A DNA stretch of 64,000 nt, from NCBI GenBank assembly GCA_041399205.1, contig JAWKTK010000032.1, positions 1 through 64,000 on the forward strand, read 5' to 3'. This document shows, in pieces, positions 46,241-57,208 of this stretch (within the stretch, counting starts at the first letter, position 1; each line of letters begins with the position of its first letter). The notes beneath the pieces were generated by a model. That model was given only the letters and a program-made list of their open reading frames with translations. It did not search any database and was not told the origin of the DNA. Both the position numbers and the translations under genes were made by a program. Origin of the DNA: JAGQOZ01 sp041399205 (GTDB taxonomy: Bacteria > Planctomycetota > Planctomycetia > Pirellulales > Pirellulaceae).

Positions 46241-49200
46241 ATGATGTTGCGTGGCTTCTGTTTCATTCCACAAAACGTAGTTGGTTACGTTGTTGCTGGC
46301 TTCTTGCCTTTGCTAACGGCCCATGGCCTGTTGGCTCAGGATGAACCAACGTTGCAGTACAATCGCGATGTTCGCGCCATCTTGGCAGACAATTGTTTTT
46401 CGTGTCATGGTCCCGACAGCGCCGGACGCAAGGCCGATCTGCGATTGGATCAGCGCGAAGCAGCCATCGACCTAGGTTCGCTAACACCCGGCGATCCCGA
46501 TGCCAGTGAAATGATTGTTCGAATCGAATCGGACGATCCAGATCTGATCATGCCACCAGCCGAAACCAAGAAAACACTCACCGCCGAACAAAAGGAAATC
46601 TTACGACGTTGGGTTGCCGAAGGCGCCAAATACGAAGCACATTGGTCCTTCATTCCGCCGCAACTTCCTGATTCGCCGCAGGTGTCCAACCAGCAATGGC
46701 CCAAGAATGAAATTGACCGTTTTGTGCTGGCCAAATTGGAAGAAAAGCAGCTCGTCCCTGCTCCGGAAGCGGAACCGGCCAAGTTATTTCGTCGCCTGCA
46801 TTTGGATATCACGGGCCTGCCACCATCGCCAGCAGATGTGCAAGCGTTTGTGGACGACTATTCGCAACGCAAAGACGTGGCCTTGTCACAGTGGATTGAT
46901 CAGTTGATGGATTCGCCAGCTTGGGGCGAACATCGAGCTCGTTATTGGCTGGACGCCGCTCGCTATGGTGACACCCATGGTTTGCATTTTGACAACTATC
47001 GCGAAATGTGGCCCTATCGAGATTGGGTGATTCGCGCCTTCAATGCGAACCTTCCCTTCGACCAAATGACGGTAGAACAGTTGGCAGGCGATTTGTTGCC
47101 GAACCCCACGATCGATCAGCAGATTGCCACCGGTTTCCAACGCTGCAACATCACCACCAACGAAGGCGGTACCATTGACGAAGAGAATTTGGCCAACTAT
47201 GCGGTGGATCGAGTGCAAACGTTTGGCTGGGTCTATTTGGGACTGACGACCAACTGTTGTCAGTGTCACAATCACAAGTTCGATCCTCTGACCATGAAGG
47301 ATTTTTATTCGCTGGCGGCGTATTTTCGTAATACCACACAGCCGGCCAAAGATGGCAATGTGAAAGACGGTCGAGGCCCCGCGTTGGTCGTACCACAAGG
47401 GCAAGACTTGGTTCGTTGGAAAGCATTGCCTGACGAAATCGCCGCAGCCGCAGCGAAACGCGACCAACGCAAACGAGATGCGGATCAAGCTTTTCAAACT
47501 TGGCTGGCAGCTGCGTCGGCCGAAACGCTGGAAACACAATTGCCCACGCAAGGATTGGTGGCCAGCGTGCCGTTGAACGAAGGTACCGGCAATACCGCTC
47601 GAGACGAATGTGGCGCGGCCTACATTCACAAAGCCACTGGCGATGTGACGTGGATGCCAGGCGGCAAGCTCGGTTCGGCGCCCGTCATGCAATTGGGCGG
47701 CACCTTTGAACTGGGCGCGGTAGGCGATTTTGAACGAAATGAAACGTTCAGCTACGGTGCTTGGATCAAGGCGGGCAAAGACAATATTTCCGGAGCCATC
47801 GTCGCTCGCATGGATGAAGGCAACGCCTATCGAGGCTACGATTTGTGGCAGCAAGGTAGATCAATCGCCGTGCATATCATTGATCAATGGCCCGACAACG
47901 CGTTGAAAGTGGTGACGACCGACGCGGTGCTGACGCCTGGATCGTGGCAACATGTCTTTGCCACGTATGATGGAACCGGGAAGCCGGAAGGCATCAAGAT
48001 CTATGTTGACGGAAAAGCGGTTTCGCTGCGCACCGAAACCAATTCGCTGAAGTCGGACGCTTCGATTCGAACCGAAACGCCATTCCGCGTTGGACAGCGA
48101 AGCCACGGACAAGTGTTCGAAGCCGGTTCGCTGCAAGATGTTCGCATCTACGATAGAATTCTGACCGATGCTGAAGTAAAAACGCTCAGCGATTTAGTGC
48201 CACTCAAATCAGTTCTGGCGACGGCGCCGGCGGATCGGACCACGCAGCAAATCGCGTCGCTGTTTGATCATTACCTGGTCACGCAAGACGCCGAATACGG
48301 TTCGCTGGAAGATGCTGTACGAAATTTGCAGGCCGAACAAAACGCGATTCGTAGTCGCAGTCCGGTTACGCATGTACAGGAAGAACGAACCGATCGCATG
48401 CCGATGGCCCATGTTTTAACTCGAGGCGAATACGACAAGCCTGCGGATGAAGTCACTGCGGCGACGCCTGCCGCGCTGCATCCGCTGCGCGATGACGCGC
48501 CGCAAAACCGGCTGGGATTGGCACAGTGGGTAGTTGATCCGGCTAATCCACTGACAGCTCGAGTGACCGTGAATCGATTCTGGCAGCAGGTCTTTGGCAA
48601 GGGAATTGTTGTGACGCCGGAAGACTTTGGAGTGATGGGTGCCACGCCAACGCATCCGGAATTGCTTGATTGGCTGGCGGTTGATTTTCGCGACAACGGC
48701 TGGGATGTGAAGCGATTCTTCAAACAGATTTTCATGAGTGCCACGTATCGGTAGTCGGCCAATCTATCGCCGGAAAAGCAAGAGGCGGATTTTGATAATT
48801 CGTGGCTTTCACGAGGCCCTCGTTTTCGGATGGATGCAGAAATGGTTCGCGACACGGCTTTGTCTGCCAGCGGATTGCTGCAGGATGAAATGTTCGGACC
48901 TGGCGTCAAGCCGTATCAGCCGGAAGCCATTTGGGACGTTGTCGGCTTGCCCGGCGGGGATACTCGGAATTACGTGCAAAGCGAAGGCAAAGACCTTTAT
49001 CGCCGATCACTTTACACGTTCTGGAAACGCATGGCACCGCCGCCGAATTTGGAAGCGTTCAACGCGCCTAGCCGAGAAGTCTGTACGGTGCGACGCGAAC
49101 GAACCAACACGCCTCTGCAAGCACTTGTCACCTTGAACGATCCGCAATTTGTCGAAGCTGCTCGGAACTTGGCTCAACTGGCACTTCAAAAAGGCAAGTC

Positions 49201-49453
49201 GGATCCGGTTGCAACGTTGGACGTGATTGCTCGGCGAACTTTGGGCCGAACGCTCAGCGATGCGGAACAGGCGGTGCTGTTGGACAGTCAACAAGCGTTC
49301 GCCGAACACTACGCAGCGCACGCCGATGACGCCACCGCCTTGTTGGCCGTCGGCGCATCCGCCGTAGACGAATCCATTTCGGCCGCATCCTTGGCTGCTT
49401 GGACCATGGTCTGCAATCAAGTTCTGAACCTGGACGAACTCCTGAACAAATAG
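46241..49453 (+). pseudogene. PSD1/DUF1549-DUF1553 cytochrome-c protein with an internal TAG
   Basis: A 1070-residue planctomycete secreted protein: signal peptide, cytochrome-c-like part with NCFSCHG (Cys52, Cys55, His56), DUF1549 (KLFRRLHLDITGLPPSPADV), a laminin-G-like insert at about 430-620, and DUF1553 at the end (RVTVNRFWQQVFGKGIV, then ERTNTPLQALVTLND). An in-frame TAG at 48752-48754 interrupts the same reading frame at codon 838, in the conserved ATYR-x-S segment where homologues usually have Gln (CAG); no frameshift is needed. Without readthrough the product loses the last quarter. These proteins pair with DUF1501 proteins, as here (49514), and may handle polysaccharides; the role is not established. 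Confidence 0.85.
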
Positions 49454-49513
49454 CCGCTCAGCAGCATGCTGCTGGATCACGCGTAATCGAATCATAAAAG
49501 CGAAGGACAAGAA

Positions 49514-50947
49514 ATGCACAATATTCAATCTCGACGCCAGTTCTTTACCACCGGTCGGAACATCATGGGGTCGGCCGCTTTGGCATCGTTGCTAGGACAA
49601 GAGAATTCGCTGTTCGCGGCGACACATCGACCCATGGGACCGCATTTTGCGCCCAAGGCCAAACGAGTAATCTATCTGCACATGGTCGGCGGTCCTTCGC
49701 AAATGGATTTGTTTGACTACAAACCCGTCATGCAAGAATGGTATGACAAAGAGCTGCCCGATTCGATTCGCATGGGACAGCGCCTGACCACCATGACCAG
49801 CGGACAAGCTCGCTTTCCGGTTGCACCGTCCAAATTCAAATTCAGTCCGGCGGGCGAATGCGGTTTGTGGATGAATACGGAGCTACTTCCCAATCTGGCC
49901 AAGAAAGTGGACGAAATCTGCTGGATGCGAAGTCTGCACACGGAAGCCATTAACCACGAACCGGCCAGTGCCGCCATGCAAACCGGCAACCAAATGACCG
50001 GTCGTCCTTGTTTGGGCGCGTGGGCGTCATACGGATTGGGTTCGGAAAATGAAAATCTGCCTTCGTTTGTGGTGTTGGTGGCAGTGCCCAGTAACCGAGA
50101 TCAAGAACAGGCTATTTCTGCTCGACTCTGGAGTGCCGGATACCTGCCGGGCGAACATGCGGGCGTTTCGTTCCGCAGTCAAGGCGACCCGATTCTATAT
50201 ATTACTAACCCGCCAGGCGTGCCCGATGCCATTCGCCAGCGTTCGATCGAAGGCTTGAATCGTTTGAACGAAATGCAGTTGGCCGTGCATCGAGACCCCG
50301 AAACGCAAACGCGGATTCAGCAGTACGAAATGGCGTTTCGCATGCAAGCCAGTGTTCCCGAATTGACCGACTTGAGCAGCGAGCCGGATCACATTTTCGA
50401 ACTCTACGGCGAAGATGCCAAGAAACCCGGAACCTTTGCCAACACGGCGTTGATGTCGCGACGCCTGATTGAACGAGGCGTCCGGTTTGTCCAAGTCTAT
50501 CACAACAACTGGGACCATCATTCCAACGTCGCCGGACGCATGCCCAGTCAATGCAAGGATATCGACCAGCCTTGTTATGCGTTGCTAGAGGATCTAAAGC
50601 AGCGAGGCATGTTGGACGACACGTTGATCATTTGGGGTGGCGAATTTGGTCGCACGATTTACACCCAAGGCAATCTCTCTCGCGAAAACTACGGCCGAGA
50701 CCATCATCCTCGTTGCTTTACCATGTGGATGGCCGGTGGCGGCGCGAAAGGCGGAACCATCTACGGTGAAACGGACGACTTTTCTTACAACATTGTCAAA
50801 GACCCAGTTCATATTCGCGACTTCCACGCCACGATTTTGCAATTGATGGGCTTTGACCACGAACGATTTTCGTACAAATTCCAAGGCCTAGATCAACGGT
50901 TAACGGGAGTGCTTCCTTCGCGAGTGATCCCGGAATTGTTGGCTTAG
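49514..50947 (+). CDS. DUF1501 Tat-exported protein
   Basis: A 477-residue protein with a twin-arginine signal (SRRQFFTTGRNIMGSAALAS). The mature domain starts with the sulfatase-like fold features AKRVIYLHMVGGPSQMDLFD and has the metal-region wording NWDHHSNVAGRMPSQCKDI, IIWGGEFGRTIYTQG and ENYGRDHHPRCFTMWMAGGG. DUF1501 proteins share the alkaline-phosphatase/sulfatase superfamily fold; their substrates are unknown. It follows the PSD1 gene by 60 bases, a conserved planctomycete pair that probably forms one operon. The frame is intact. Confidence 0.93.
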   Translation: MHNIQSRRQFFTTGRNIMGSAALASLLGQENSLFAATHRPMGPHFAPKAKRVIYLHMVGGPSQMDLFDYKPVMQEWYDKELPDSIRMGQRLTTMTSGQARFPVAPSKFKFSPAGECGLWMNTELLPNLAKKVDEICWMRSLHTEAINHEPASAAMQTGNQMTGRPCLGAWASYGLGSENENLPSFVVLVAVPSNRDQEQAISARLWSAGYLPGEHAGVSFRSQGDPILYITNPPGVPDAIRQRSIEGLNRLNEMQLAVHRDPETQTRIQQYEMAFRMQASVPELTDLSSEPDHIFELYGEDAKKPGTFANTALMSRRLIERGVRFVQVYHNNWDHHSNVAGRMPSQCKDIDQPCYALLEDLKQRGMLDDTLIIWGGEFGRTIYTQGNLSRENYGRDHHPRCFTMWMAGGGAKGGTIYGETDDFSYNIVKDPVHIRDFHATILQLMGFDHERFSYKFQGLDQRLTGVLPSRVIPELLA

Positions 50948-50970
50948 CGAGTTCGCTCAACACCATGGGC

Positions 50971-52254
50971 CTACAAAATGGCAGCGTAATCTTTAGCAAT
51001 GCGGTCTAAATTCAGGCCTCGCAGGAAGCTGGAATAACACATCCAAGCCGCCAGCGCGCGGAGATCCGCAAATTGCGGCGGCAGAATTTTTGGGCGTACG
51101 ACGATTCCTTCTTCGACTAAATGCGAAATGGTGCGCAGATCGCCCAGCGTTGTCTTGCCGCAGAACAGCAACGGAATCCGATCAATCAAACCTTGGCGAA
51201 TCGCCAGCTGCAGATAGTTGTAAATTAGAATAAAGCCTTTGCTGTAGCTGACGTCTTTGGTAAACGGTTGTCCATCCGGCGTGCTGCCTCGAAAGACTCG
51301 AGCGGTACTGCTGTACGCGTCATCTTCGGTCAGTCCTTGTTCCAGATAGAAACGGAAGATGTCTAAGAAGTTGGCGCCGTCTTCTGCCATCCCAACCGCT
51401 CGAATTCGATTCGCAACTCGGCGCAAACGTTCCGGGTGCGAAAGGAACGACAGATTTTCGACCAGAATCGCCAAACCTTCTTGTGTGATAGTGGACGAAG
51501 GCGGCCCTTTGCTCAGAAACGTGCAGACCGGCTGCGCCATGCCGTTTAGCGTGGTGCCTACATGAACCCAGCCTTCATGCACCTCCAGTACTCGCAGATC
51601 CCGATCGTTGAACACGGCGTCCGTGCGAAGTTTGATGTAGTTGGAACCGGCCGCGGCATCGGCCACAATGCCATCGCTGAGCAGGACTTCAATGGGATGA
51701 GCAAAATTCTGAGTCAGCCGTTCGCTCAGGATCTTCACCGCATCGGCTGCGGGAATGGTGCGAGGTTCGGGAGCCAACAGATGAGCATCGTCAATGGCGG
51801 TCAGCGCTTCCGCCATTTTAGAACCAAAGTCAGCCAGAGTTGGTTCGCCTTCATAAAATCGGTCGTGCGCACTGCCGTACAACTCCTGAGAAAACCGCGA
51901 AAAATCCGGAGTGCCGCGAGTTTCAATCATCCGCAGCGTGTCGATGTATTCGCGACACATCCGTCGCATGATTCCGCCGACCGGACTGTATTCACCAAGG
52001 CGGCGTTTGATATCCAATTCGATTTCCAAAAATTCGGATCGCTTCAGGACCGGATCATAGGCCAGTGGCGAATCGTGATAATACGAACGATCGACGTCGG
52101 GCAAATGCTGGCACTTATTGGCGAAAAATTCGATTCGCACCGCATCGTCCCACTTCACCGCATCCAAAATGCGAATCGGACGCTGGGCTTCGACAATGGA
52201 ATCGGAAAGTTGGCGAATTACTTTCAAGTTTGCAGGAAGCTCGTCAGGAGCCAT
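50971..52254 (-). CDS. QEGLA-motif DUF1704 protein (MATCAP-like metallopeptidase family)
   Basis: A 427-residue cytoplasmic protein. Motif HEGWVH at 226-231 (H-E-x-x-x-H) is the putative zinc site and TQEGLA at 257-262 supplies the family signature and a likely third ligand. The family is annotated in bacteria as flavohaemoglobin expression-modulating QEGLA proteins, and in animals contains MATCAP, a tubulin tyrosine carboxypeptidase. The bacterial substrate is unknown. The N-terminal region is helical without a signal peptide. It is convergent with the DUF1501 gene, with 23 bases between stops. The frame is intact, start ATG 52254. Confidence 0.9.
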   Translation of the reverse strand: MAPDELPANLKVIRQLSDSIVEAQRPIRILDAVKWDDAVRIEFFANKCQHLPDVDRSYYHDSPLAYDPVLKRSEFLEIELDIKRRLGEYSPVGGIMRRMCREYIDTLRMIETRGTPDFSRFSQELYGSAHDRFYEGEPTLADFGSKMAEALTAIDDAHLLAPEPRTIPAADAVKILSERLTQNFAHPIEVLLSDGIVADAAAGSNYIKLRTDAVFNDRDLRVLEVHEGWVHVGTTLNGMAQPVCTFLSKGPPSSTITQEGLAILVENLSFLSHPERLRRVANRIRAVGMAEDGANFLDIFRFYLEQGLTEDDAYSSTARVFRGSTPDGQPFTKDVSYSKGFILIYNYLQLAIRQGLIDRIPLLFCGKTTLGDLRTISHLVEEGIVVRPKILPPQFADLRALAAWMCYSSFLRGLNLDRIAKDYAAIL

Positions 52255-52442
52255 GGTTACATTCCCAGGATTGGTTGGTAAGTCGCTATGTCAGAGATGG
52301 TTTCCGCCAACCTTGGAATCATAGTTGGCGCGAACCAAACTGTCACTAGCCACACGCAGCCAACCTCGCTTCTTCCGCACAACTTGTTCTGAACCACAAA
52401 GCTCCGGCTATCCAAAACAGCTTGAGCTTCGCCTGAATCTTG

Positions 52443-54641
52443 TTACTGGTGACGTCGCCGTCCAACGTGCAGTCCTAGACCAAGAACCAGAAACATCCCG
52501 GCAACGCCGTTCGGTTCCGGGACGGAATGCTGTTGCGGTCGAGGGCCAATGACGTCGCCCAAAGATTGAAACAGATAGACTAAATCGCTGCTGGTGAAAT
52601 CACCGTCACCATTCCAGTCACCTTCGGCCCAAGTGGAATTCAAGGGCAGATCGTCTTCGTATTCGCCGACTTGAAACACGGCAACGAGATCGGACGTGGT
52701 GAATTCGCCGTCCCAATTGGAATCGCCGATCCAGGTTTGACGAAGATCAAAGATCCAAACTTCACGATCACGATTGGTCAATTCGCCATCTCCGTCCAGA
52801 TCGAATTCCGCATCCAGCGATCCGCTACGCACGCGTTCGGAAAGCAAATCCAGGTCGTTGACATCCAGTTCACCGTTGGAATTAAAGTCACCTTCCAACC
52901 CCAACACGGCGCTCAGCGACAGATCAAAGCTCAGATCAGAACTCGATCGACTCGCTTGATGCACTTCCACCGCCAGCACATTGCGACCTTCCACCAGCAA
53001 CGATGCGTCTATCGCAAACGGAAAAAACGTGTCTTCATCGGCACCGGCTTGCGCACCGGCGTTTTGAAAATTGGCCAGCGAATCAAACGTTGCGTTCGGT
53101 GCCAAGTTCTCTGTGCGGACCACTTCCACTCCGTTCAGGTAAACAGCGGCACCGTCGTCATACAGCAGTCCCAATTCCAAGGTTTGAATGGTGTCTGGAT
53201 TGGCGATGTCAAATTCGTGGCGAAAATAAGAGGTCACAAATTTGGAGGACGAACTGGGACCGAAGCTGATTACCGTCGTTTCGTCACCATCTCCGTAACC
53301 GAATTGGGCCGCTCCTTGTTTCCAATTGGAATCATCAAACAGCGTTTCTCGCCAAGCGGTTCCTTGGTTCGAACCATCGTCCACGTAGTTCCAGTTGGCG
53401 CCACTGGGAACAATCGTCGTGACGTCAATTATGTCGTCCAGTCGAAAAATGTCTCCGTCCAAGCTCAAAATATAAAGGTTGCCGGCGGCGTCTTCGGCAA
53501 AGGAGGCAATGCTGCCAATCCCACCTTCGTTTGCTCGAATGGCCGTGGTCTGATCCGTGACCGATGTCGCCTGCGAGCCATCGTGCTGCAAGGACCAGAT
53601 CCGATTGGAAACAAAGTCCGCAAAGAAGTATTCACCTTGAAGTTCTTCAATGGGGCCACGGTAAACATAACCGCCCGTAATCGAAAAACCGCCGTTCGCG
53701 TCGTGCGCGTAAGCGTGAATGGGCGTGACGTGATCGGCAGGTTCGGGGCCACCCACTTGCGGCGTCGCAATATCAGCTTCTCGTAGTCGCCAGCCGTAGT
53801 TCGCGCCGCCAACGCCAGCCGGCTGAAAGTTCACTTCTTCCCATTCGGCCTGTCCGACGTCGGCAATGTACAAATCTCCCGTATCGCGGTCAAAGCTGTT
53901 TCGCCACGGATTTCGTAAACCATAGGCCCAAATTTCATCATCGCCGTCCGAACCAACGAAGGGGTTATCGCTGGGGATACCGTAGTTGCGATTCGCATCG
54001 GCCGGAAAGTCATCTCGATTCACATCTAAGCGAAGCATCTTGCCCAGCAGATTGTTCGTCGTGTCTTGGCTGTTGCCGATGCCAGCCGTGTGGCCGTTGG
54101 CAGAGTCGTTCGCACCGCCTCCATCTCCCGTGGCCATGTACAAATAGCCATCGCTGGGACTAAATCCCAGCCAACCGGCGTTGTGGTTACTTTGCGGCTG
54201 TCGAATGGTCAGTAATGTTTCCGCGGAGTTGGGATCAGCCAAGAACGCATTGTCCGGCGAAGTCGCATACCGTTCCAGCCGAGTTGTCCCGGAGGAATCA
54301 GTGTAGTTGATATAGAATTGCCCGCTGTTAACAAAATTAGGGTCGAACGCCAAACCGAGTAAGCCCTGTTCATTGCTCCGAGACAAATTGTTGATTTCCA
54401 GCAGCGGAGTGGCTTGTAGCTGCAAACTGTTCAAGTCCAATACCTGAATGTTGCCACTGTGTTGTTCCACTATGAACAGATGATCGTCGTGCCCCGGAGC
54501 AAACGTGGCGAAGACGGGACGATCCAAGCCCGACGCAATGCGCGTGGCGACGATCCTAGTTTCTCCATTTGCTGGACGAACCAAACCGAGACTCGTCAAA
54601 CCGAACAACGCTATCGCCAGAAAAACGTTCCGAACTTTCAT
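52443..54641 (-). CDS. Secreted sugar (sorbosone-type) dehydrogenase with dockerin and PEP-CTERM parts
   Basis: A 732-residue exported protein. Signal peptide MKVRNVFLAIALFGLTSLGL (start 54641). A PQQ-dependent aldose/sorbosone dehydrogenase propeller spans about 25-370: RIASGLDRPVFATFAPGHDD, EQGLLGLAFDPNF, LYMATGDGGGANDSANGH and WAYGLRNPWRNSFDRDTGDL. A jelly-roll-like module (LYDDGAAVYLNGVEVVRTEN) is at about 420-570. A dockerin-type pair follows with GDFNSNGELDVNDLDLL and GDWNGDGDFTSSDLVYLFQ. The C-terminus VPEPNGVAGMFLVLGLGLHV then GRRRHQ is a PEP-CTERM anchor. The enzyme would oxidise sugars in the envelope. Having both dockerin repeats and an exosortase signal is unusual. Confidence 0.9.
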   Translation of the reverse strand: MKVRNVFLAIALFGLTSLGLVRPANGETRIVATRIASGLDRPVFATFAPGHDDHLFIVEQHSGNIQVLDLNSLQLQATPLLEINNLSRSNEQGLLGLAFDPNFVNSGQFYINYTDSSGTTRLERYATSPDNAFLADPNSAETLLTIRQPQSNHNAGWLGFSPSDGYLYMATGDGGGANDSANGHTAGIGNSQDTTNNLLGKMLRLDVNRDDFPADANRNYGIPSDNPFVGSDGDDEIWAYGLRNPWRNSFDRDTGDLYIADVGQAEWEEVNFQPAGVGGANYGWRLREADIATPQVGGPEPADHVTPIHAYAHDANGGFSITGGYVYRGPIEELQGEYFFADFVSNRIWSLQHDGSQATSVTDQTTAIRANEGGIGSIASFAEDAAGNLYILSLDGDIFRLDDIIDVTTIVPSGANWNYVDDGSNQGTAWRETLFDDSNWKQGAAQFGYGDGDETTVISFGPSSSSKFVTSYFRHEFDIANPDTIQTLELGLLYDDGAAVYLNGVEVVRTENLAPNATFDSLANFQNAGAQAGADEDTFFPFAIDASLLVEGRNVLAVEVHQASRSSSDLSFDLSLSAVLGLEGDFNSNGELDVNDLDLLSERVRSGSLDAEFDLDGDGELTNRDREVWIFDLRQTWIGDSNWDGEFTTSDLVAVFQVGEYEDDLPLNSTWAEGDWNGDGDFTSSDLVYLFQSLGDVIGPRPQQHSVPEPNGVAGMFLVLGLGLHVGRRRHQ

Positions 54642-54806
54642 GATGTGGATCCTAATATCGAGAATATGACAGCATGTGGTCAGTTTATCAGTCAAAGCGA
54701 ATTCGGCAACGGTTGAATTCGCCCCCTGGGTGGTAGAATTGCTCCGTGTTAAGCTGCGTGTCTTGCTCGATTCGATCAAGATCACATCTTTCCAATGGGT
54801 GCCGCA

Positions 54807-56721
54807 ATGTTTCACACTCCGTCGTCTCGACAACGCTATCAGCGATTCAAGGATGCCTTTCGGTCTGGGGATTGGAAGCAACTATCGTTACACGGCAAAC
54901 GCAATGACGACGACGTAGTGCCATCGGAGGAAGCCGACGGCAAGAAGGGCAAGCGAAAGCAGCGACGACGGAAATATCTCCGCGAATACGTGCGGTGGTT
55001 GTGGCGATTTTGGCCGACCGCCGTGCTGTTGATTTTGCTGTCGCTGGTGGTGGCCGGCATGGAGTTGTTGCATCCGCTGTTCCTGCGCCACATCTTGGAC
55101 AAAATCTTGTTAGATGACCAACTAACGACGGCTCAAAAATTACAACGTCTCAATTTGGCAGGCGGAATTTTTTTGGGTGTCATCTTGGTCGGTCAGTTTC
55201 TGAATGTCATCAAAGACTATCGCACTCGGCAAATGAACACTCGAGTGGTTCTGTCATTGAGAAAGTCGTTGTTTGATCGCTTATTGAAATTGCCGCTGCG
55301 AGAATTAACGGACATGAAGACTGGCGGCGTGATTTCTCGTTTAACCGGCGACGTCAACACCACGTCTGGCTTGCTGCAACTGGGCGTGATCTCGCCGGGT
55401 GTTTCTGCTATTCGGCTGGTCATTGCCATGGTCATGCTGGTCTTTTTGAATTGGCGATTGGCGTTGGCCGCACTGGCCATCTTGCCGATTGTCATGGCCA
55501 TCAGCTTCCTGGTTTCCAAACGCATTCGTCCGATCTACCGGGCCATCCGAGATGATTCGGCGCATGTGGATGGTCGAGTGGGTGAGACGTTTGGTGGGAT
55601 TCGAGTGGTGCGAGGCTTTCGGCGCGAATCGTTAGAACGCCAACACTACTTGATTGGTCGGCACGAAATTGTGCGAAAACAACTGTTCGCCAATCGACGC
55701 GAAATCGCTTTGTGGACCGTCTGGGGCGCGTTGATGGCCAGCGTGGGGCTGATCACCGTCTGGTTTGGCGGGCGACTGCAAGTGCAAGGACGCGTCGATT
55801 GGTGATATCATGGCATTTCAGTGGTACACGTTCTTATTACTGAATCCGGTTTGGCAAATTGTGAATTCGTTTTCAGAATTGCAACGTTCTTTGGCGGCCA
55901 TGGAACGCGTCTTCGAAGTGCTGGGCATGCCGGAAGACAAACCGGACAAAGACACGGCCATCGATGCGCCGGATCATGTGCACGAAATTCATTTCGACCA
56001 AGTCACGTTCGAATACAACGAAGGCCAGCCCGTGCTGTGCGGTTTTGACGTGCGCATTCCCGGCGGGTCGGTGGTGGCGCTGGTTGGTCGTAGCGGTGCC
56101 GGCAAAACAACGGTCACTGATCTGGTCGCTCGGTTCTATGATCCTACGGTCGGCGCGATTCGCCTGAACGAGGTTGATATCCGTGATTTTCGGCTGCAAA
56201 GTTACCGAAATCTACTAGGCATTGTGCAGCAAGACGTTTTCCTGTTCGATGGAACGGTCGCGGAAAATATCGCGTATGGCCGGCCTCATGCAACCATGGA
56301 CGAAGTCATCGACGCTGCCAGACGAGCCAACGCGCTCCGCTTCATTGTCGAATTGAAAGACGGCTACGATTCACTGATTGGCGAACGAGGAGTCAAGCTG
56401 TCCGGCGGGCAAGCTCAACGGTTGTCCATTGCGCGAGCCATCTTGGCGGACCCGCATATTTTGATCTTGGACGAAGCAACCAGCAGCTTGGACACCGAAA
56501 GCGAACAGCTCATTCAAGAATCGATCCACGAATTGCTGAAAGGACGCACCACGTTTGTGATCGCGCACCGCTTGTCCACCATTACCGACGCTGACATCAT
56601 TTTGGTCCTGGAAGAAGGACGCATTATCGAACAAGGATCGCATGCGCAATTGATGTCGGAAAACGGCGTCTATCATCAAATGGTATTGCGGCAACAGCAA
56701 TCGATGCAGTTTCAAAGTTAG
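54807..56721 (+). pseudogene. ABC exporter (membrane plus ATPase fused), one frameshift
   Basis: A type IV ABC exporter half-transporter of about 638 residues. Frame one (to 55805) has the six-helix membrane domain: VRWLWRFWPTAVLLILLSLV, MELLHPLFLRHILDKILL, and LQLGVISPGVSAIRLVIAMV, with a charged N-terminal tail. After a frame change near 55795 (GRV to IGDIMAFQWYTFLLLNPVW) the ATPase follows: Walker A GRSGAGKTT, Q-loop NLLGIVQQDVFLF, signature LSGGQAQRLSIARAIL, Walker B HILILDEATSSLD and IAHRLSTI. All catalytic residues are present, so apart from one missing base the transporter looks functional. Substrate (lipid, peptide or drug) is not predictable. Confidence 0.8.
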
Positions 56722-56805
56722 CTTCAAGCCCCGAATGAATTGTCAGCCGTAGTGCCATTCTATTCGAACCGGTTTGAGGCTGCCCGTTTTCAGATGGCGA
56801 GTTCG

Positions 56806-57132
56806 TCATGCTACAAAGTGAACGTCTTGGCTGCCTCCGTTATGAAAGACGGATTCAATCCCTTTGTTCATGCCTTCTTTGCTGGCGTACATTTGACTGG
56901 TGCCGATGACCTGCCCGTTGGACGCTTTTAAATTGAAAAATGTCTTCCCATCCGTCGCTTGACTCTCTTCAAAATTTTGCCGATTCGCCGCGTTCGCTTG
57001 GACCGAAGCAACTCCTTTTTCACTGCTCGCTTTGTCCGCATACGCTTGACTGGTGAGTACGATTTCGCCGTTCGCCGCTTTCAAGCGAAAATAGTATTTT
57101 CCATTTTTTTCGCTTTGGAAGATTTCAAACAT
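56806..57132 (-). CDS. YegP-type DUF1508 tandem protein
   Basis: A 108-residue protein with two copies of the DUF1508 unit: MFEIFQSEKNGKYYFRLKAA then EIVLTSQAYADKASSEKGVA, and GKTFFNLKASNGQVIGTSQM then YASKEGMNKGIESVFHN. Each unit is a small beta-alpha fold. The two-repeat form is typical of the E. coli YegP group. Function is unknown; a role in envelope or nucleotide stress has been suggested for relatives. Start ATG 57132 has AAGGAAAC upstream, better than the longer start at 57174. It is cytoplasmic. Confidence 0.9.
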   Translation of the reverse strand: MFEIFQSEKNGKYYFRLKAANGEIVLTSQAYADKASSEKGVASVQANAANRQNFEESQATDGKTFFNLKASNGQVIGTSQMYASKEGMNKGIESVFHNGGSQDVHFVA

Positions 57133-57208
57133 GGTGGTTTCCTTTCGATCGAAGAACACTAGTGAAACCGCCATCCTAAAGATCTAGCGAAACGATTCAA
57201 GGGCGTTT

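Noticed and set aside
52671..53786. 371-codon plus-strand frame opposite the sugar dehydrogenase
   Set aside because: It is antisense to a well-supported gene and has low-complexity, shadow-type composition.
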